Under the pieces are notes generated by a model. It made no database searches, was not told the origin of the DNA, and saw only the letters and a list, made by a program, of their open reading frames with translations. From J061 sp003695725 [NCBI: Candidatus Schekmanbacteria bacterium] (GTDB taxonomy: Bacteria > Schekmanbacteria > GWA2-38-11), in NCBI GenBank assembly GCA_003695725.1, contig RFHX01000094.1, positions 1 to 7,763 on the forward strand: DNA of 7,763 nt. Reading direction: 5' to 3'. The translations under genes were made by a program, and so were the position numbers. This document shows positions 4,830 to 7,763 of the stretch, piece after piece. Within the stretch, counting starts at the first letter, position 1; each line of letters starts with the position of its first letter.

Positions 4830-6116
4830 ATGGATACTTTTAAAAAGCTTTATATAGAGACAACTTCCAGATGCAATATCAACTGTGAAATGTGCGTCAA
4901 AAGGTTTTCTGACAACTATGAAGAAGGTGATATGGAGTTAGATACTTTTCAGAAGCTTATTCCATCGATGAAGCACCTTGATTATATAAACTTGAATGGA
5001 ATTGGCGAGCCTCTTTTAAATAAAAATATTTTTAAATACATTTCGCTTTCAAAAGAAAATATAAAACCGTCAGGTGAAGTGGGTTTTACAACAAATGGAA
5101 TTCTTCTAAATGAAGAAAATGCAGAAAAAATTATAAGTGCAGGCCTTGATAAAATCGTTATATCCCTCGATAGCACAAATCCTGAAATTTTAGAAAATAT
5201 GAGAAAAGGCGCTTCCTTTGAAACAATAGAGAAAAATCTCGATGCTTTCAATCAAATAAAGAAAAAAAAAGGAACAAGCAAGCCCTTGACAGGATTTGAA
5301 ATTGTTATAACGAGAGACAACTTCAGAGAGATACCGAAGTTAATCAAATTCGCCTCAGAAAAAGATGTAAGATTTATCATAGTTTCACATGTATTGCCTT
5401 ACTCTTATGAATTGAATAAGAAAAAAGTATTTGAACCTCTTTCTAAAAATTCTTTTGAATTATATGAAAGAACAAAAAAAAGATTAGCCAGCGAAGGCAT
5501 TGACATCAAAGATTATGCCAATCTGAATTTTTTACTCTTGAAGCATCAGAAAGATGCCAAATCTGAAAAATTCTGGTCTATTATCGAAGAAGCTTTGGAA
5601 GAAGCCAAAACCAACGAGCTTTTTCTCAACATTCCAAGACTTATTGAAATTGACGGAGATAAAATTCTTTCCGAAGTAATAGAAATCTTTGAAAAATCGC
5701 AAAAATTGTCAGAAGAATTAAACATTGACATCACTTTGCCTCCTGTCATCCCTGATTTTTCACGAAAATGCTCATTTATTGAAGATGATACCTGTTTTGT
5801 AAGTTGGGATGGTTATGTATCTACCTGCCTTAGAGTTTTGCACAACAATAAATACTACCTGAATGAATGCCAAAGAGAAACTCACCGTCTGTATTTTGGA
5901 AATATAAAAGAAAAGCCCGTAGAAGAAATTTGGAATAATAGCAAATACAAATCATTGCGTGATAAAGTAAAAAGATTTGATTTCCCAAACTGCCTCGATT
6001 GCTCAGGATATGATTCCTGTGGTTATTTTAAAGACAACTTCGACTATGATTGCTATGGTAATGAAGAACCCTGCGCTGACTGCCTATGGAGTAAAAATAT
6101 TCTTCACTGCCTCTAA
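4830..6116 (+). CDS. Radical SAM/SPASM-domain protein, similar to tungsten-cofactor oxidoreductase maturases
   Basis: Radical SAM enzymes cleave S-adenosylmethionine at a [4Fe-4S] cluster to start radical chemistry. The cluster ligands are Cys15-X3-Cys19-X2-Cys22 in TTSRCNINCEMC, and NGIGEPLLN (56-64) is the GGEP-type SAM-binding strand. TTNG (87-90) and VISLDS (110-115) are further barrel strands. A long helical stretch (about 200-300) separates the barrel from a C-terminal SPASM domain: Cys314-X13-Gly-X4-Cys333, then Cys388-X2-Cys391-X5-Cys397, Cys408, Cys415-X2-Cys418 and Cys427, enough for two auxiliary clusters. The ending NEEPCADCLWSKNILHC resembles, from memory, the radical SAM maturases encoded beside tungsten aldehyde ferredoxin oxidoreductases. 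No such oxidoreductase or precursor peptide is visible here, so the substrate is unknown. ATG 4830 is the first legal start after a stop at 4803, and it has no Shine-Dalgarno. Length 428. Confidence 0.88.
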   Translation: MDTFKKLYIETTSRCNINCEMCVKRFSDNYEEGDMELDTFQKLIPSMKHLDYINLNGIGEPLLNKNIFKYISLSKENIKPSGEVGFTTNGILLNEENAEKIISAGLDKIVISLDSTNPEILENMRKGASFETIEKNLDAFNQIKKKKGTSKPLTGFEIVITRDNFREIPKLIKFASEKDVRFIIVSHVLPYSYELNKKKVFEPLSKNSFELYERTKKRLASEGIDIKDYANLNFLLLKHQKDAKSEKFWSIIEEALEEAKTNELFLNIPRLIEIDGDKILSEVIEIFEKSQKLSEELNIDITLPPVIPDFSRKCSFIEDDTCFVSWDGYVSTCLRVLHNNKYYLNECQRETHRLYFGNIKEKPVEEIWNNSKYKSLRDKVKRFDFPNCLDCSGYDSCGYFKDNFDYDCYGNEEPCADCLWSKNILHCL

Positions 6117-6245
6117 TCTTATAAAAAAATTTCGCTGATAATAATTAAAAGAGAATAGAAATATTAAATCTTCCGATAACTTGACAATGAAAAGAGGTTA
6201 AGGGTATAAAATAGGGATGTATAAAGGATTTAGGCAGGCTGGAAA
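6117..6245 (+). other. Intergenic region between radical SAM gene and mltD
   Basis: This 129-bp AT-rich spacer shows no recognisable rho-independent terminator after the radical SAM stop. Its right half contains a strong promoter (6181-6210) and a 10-codon upstream ORF (6217-6249), both listed separately, so mltD is probably transcribed on its own. Confidence 0.6.
6181..6210 (+). promoter_or_regulatory. Strong sigma70-type promoter for mltD
   Basis: A perfect -35 TTGACA (6181-6186) and a 5-of-6 -10 TATAAA (6205-6210) are separated by 18 nt. The predicted transcription start is near 6217, giving a leader of about 30 nt to the mltD ATG. This is the best promoter match in the window and is correctly placed in an intergenic region. 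Confidence 0.7.
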
Positions 6246-6249
6246 ATGA
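6217..6249 (+). CDS. Possible 10-codon upstream ORF coupled to mltD
   Basis: ATG 6217 opens a frame reading M-Y-K-G-F-R-Q-A-G-K and ending at TGA 6247-6249. The stop overlaps the mltD start codon as ATGA (6246-6249), the classic arrangement for translational coupling. The ATG lies at or next to the predicted transcription start, so it would be translated leaderless or nearly so. The peptide resembles nothing I know. It may be a regulatory leader peptide or simply chance; the overlap is suggestive, but such a short ORF is weak evidence. Confidence 0.25.
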   Translation: MYKGFRQAGK

Positions 6250-7763
6250 AACAGAAATTGTGTATTCTTCTTTGTGTAATTTCTCTTGGTGGCGGTTGCG
6301 CTTGGGAAAAAATTTCAGGAGTTACCTATCAACCTGAAGAACAAATCAATCCCCCCAAAAAAGAAAATACAACTGAAAAAAAGACAGCATCCATCGAGGA
6401 AAAAAAAGAAATAGCAAAAACAGAATCGTCTATCGATGTCCCAGAAAATAGTATTGAATATGATAACGAGCCATTGAAAGAAGAAAAAGAAAGCCTTCCC
6501 AAAGAATTAGAAAGTCTTTTTATAACTGCAGAACAATTTTACAGCAAAGGTCTTGACTATGCAGAGCAAGGCAAATGGGATTTGGCTGAAGAAGAATTCG
6601 AAAATGCATTGGAATTGCTTCATAACTCACCTGTAAGGGAAAAATATCCTGAAGAAGTCAATAATTTTTATAATGAACTTTCTCTCGATATTCTTGATAA
6701 GCTTGAACAGAATGAAGACTCTGATATTAGAACGAGAGAAGAAATATTGCTCGCAAAAATCAAGGCAAAGCCTGAAGAGGAACGAACGATAAAAGAGAAA
6801 GTCCTTTTAGATCTCAGAGAACTAAAATTCGATATTCCCATTGAAGTAAATGATAAGGTCATTAGATATATAGAATACTATACAGTAGAAAATAAGGAAA
6901 AATTTGAAACATGGCTTGGCCGTTCAGGGGCTTATATGCCAATTTTGAGGAAAATTTTTAAAGAAGAAGGCTTACCTCTTGACCTTACCTATCTTCCAAT
7001 AATCGAAAGTGCTTTCAAAACAAGCGCTTATTCGAGAGCAAGGGCTGCGGGCTTGTGGCAGTTTATCCCGGGTACGGCACGCAAATATGGACTTCATATT
7101 ACTTGGTGGGTTGATGAAAGAAGAGACTTTGAAAAAGCAACAAGAAGCGCCGCTAAATATTTAAAATTTCTAAAAGAAGAACTTGGTTCATGGTATCTTG
7201 CTCTTGCAGGATATAATGCCGGCGAAGGAAGAGTCAAAAGAGCAATTACCTATCAAAGAACGAAAAATTTTTGGAAGCTTCGACTTCCAAGGGAAACAAT
7301 GAATTATATTCCTGCTTTTTTAGCATCGGTAATAGTTGCAAAAAATCCATCTCATTATGGTTTGAATGTTGATTATGAAAAACCCATCTCTTTTGAGAAA
7401 GTAACAATCGACCGTTCAGTCGATTTGGATACCATTGCTAAATGCGCAAATACAACCAAAGAGGAAATAAAAAAACTAAATCCGGAAATCCGATATTGGG
7501 CAACCCCACCTCTAAAAGAATACACAATAAGAATTCCAAAAGGAAGGGCTTTAGCATTCAAAAAAGCTTTCGCAAAAGCCAAAGATTCATATAGTCTTGC
7601 ATGGAATAAATATAAGGTTCGTCCCGGTGATTCGCTTTATCTCATCTCCCGCAATTTTGGTGTGCCTATAGGAGTGATTGCAGAAGCAAACAATATCAGA
7701 AATCCTCGGTTAATCAGAGTAGGGCAAACAATCCTTGTGCCAAACAAGTGGAATAGAGGATTC
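6246..7763 (+). CDS. mltD: MltD-like membrane-bound lytic transglycosylase with LysM domain (3' end beyond window)
   Basis: Lytic transglycosylases cleave the MurNAc-GlcNAc bond of peptidoglycan with formation of 1,6-anhydroMurNAc. The visible 506 residues start with a hydrophobic segment ending SLGGGC (Cys18), probably a lipoprotein signal although -3 is Gly rather than Leu. A charged, low-complexity linker (about 30-90) and one TPR-like helix pair (about 92-126) follow. The SLT domain spans about 225-365: catalytic Glu254 in PIIESAF, GLWQFIPGTARKYGL (269-283) and AGYNAGEGRV (321-330). The region 384-431 is the divergent LysM-like segment usual in MltD, with LNPEIR and TPP. A proper LysM lies at about 457-499 (KVRPGDSLYLISRNFGV to GQTILVP). 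The frame is open to the window edge, so the total length is unknown and more LysM repeats may follow. The start ATG 6246 has only a weak purine-rich AGGCAGG upstream, but a strong promoter at 6181-6210 and an ATGA-overlapping upstream ORF support it. Confidence 0.93.
   Translation, partial: MKQKLCILLCVISLGGGCAWEKISGVTYQPEEQINPPKKENTTEKKTASIEEKKEIAKTESSIDVPENSIEYDNEPLKEEKESLPKELESLFITAEQFYSKGLDYAEQGKWDLAEEEFENALELLHNSPVREKYPEEVNNFYNELSLDILDKLEQNEDSDIRTREEILLAKIKAKPEEERTIKEKVLLDLRELKFDIPIEVNDKVIRYIEYYTVENKEKFETWLGRSGAYMPILRKIFKEEGLPLDLTYLPIIESAFKTSAYSRARAAGLWQFIPGTARKYGLHITWWVDERRDFEKATRSAAKYLKFLKEELGSWYLALAGYNAGEGRVKRAITYQRTKNFWKLRLPRETMNYIPAFLASVIVAKNPSHYGLNVDYEKPISFEKVTIDRSVDLDTIAKCANTTKEEIKKLNPEIRYWATPPLKEYTIRIPKGRALAFKKAFAKAKDSYSLAWNKYKVRPGDSLYLISRNFGVPIGVIAEANNIRNPRLIRVGQTILVPNKWNRGF

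Noticed and set aside
6668-6862. Minus-strand ORF of 64 codons within mltD
   Set aside because: Serine/phenylalanine-rich antisense of a Glu/Lys-rich coding region; typical shadow.
1-7763. CRISPR arrays, tRNA or rRNA genes, insertion sequences, prophage genes
   Set aside because: No regularly spaced repeats, cloverleaf-like sequences, transposase motifs or phage proteins were seen on either strand.

Overview
This window looks like a chromosomal segment from an AT-rich (by eye roughly mid-30s percent GC), diderm, Hfq-containing bacterium, probably anaerobic and uncultured. The diderm inference rests on an exported MltD-type lytic transglycosylase and several exported or lipoprotein-like proteins. 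The anaerobic inference rests on a radical SAM/SPASM enzyme and a flavoprotein with a compact [4Fe-4S] cysteine motif. The HflX N-terminal form resembles those I associate with deltaproteobacterial and Nitrospira-like lineages. I cannot name a species or phylum from the sequence alone.

Layout: (1) 1-41 (+) is the last dozen codons of an upstream gene, probably hfq. (2) 88-1728 (+) encodes a long-form HflX ribosome-associated GTPase. Its conserved N-terminus appears to begin upstream of the only legal start codon. (3) On the minus strand, a probable two-gene operon runs leftwards: an exported TPR protein (2864-2136), then an exported single-domain rhodanese (2125-1706) whose 3' end overlaps the hflX 3' end by 23 bp. 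(4) A divergent AT-rich spacer (2865-3028) carries a dyad element and leads into an iron-sulfur flavoprotein / NADPH-dependent FMN reductase-family gene (3029-3595, +). (5) A convergent SppA protease gene (4642-3629, -) starts at GTG with a clear Shine-Dalgarno and a plausible promoter. (6) A second divergent spacer (4643-4829) has an imperfect inverted repeat and a possible decayed micro-ORF. (7) 4830-6116 (+) encodes a radical SAM/SPASM protein whose cysteine-rich C-terminus resembles maturases of tungsten-containing aldehyde ferredoxin oxidoreductases. (8) 6246-7763 (+) is an MltD-like lytic transglycosylase with LysM, cut off by the window end and preceded by a textbook -35/-10 promoter and a 10-codon upstream ORF that overlaps its start as ATGA.

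The genes fall into two loose themes: RNA/ribosome stress handling (hfq-hflX) and cell-envelope functions (exported rhodanese and TPR protein, SppA, MltD). The flavoprotein and radical SAM enzyme are redox genes whose partners are not in the window. I found no CRISPR array, tRNA, rRNA, insertion sequence or phage gene, and no strong case for a wholly new system. The most notable items are the hflX start anomaly, the radical SAM/SPASM gene without a visible target, and the coupled upstream ORF in front of mltD.
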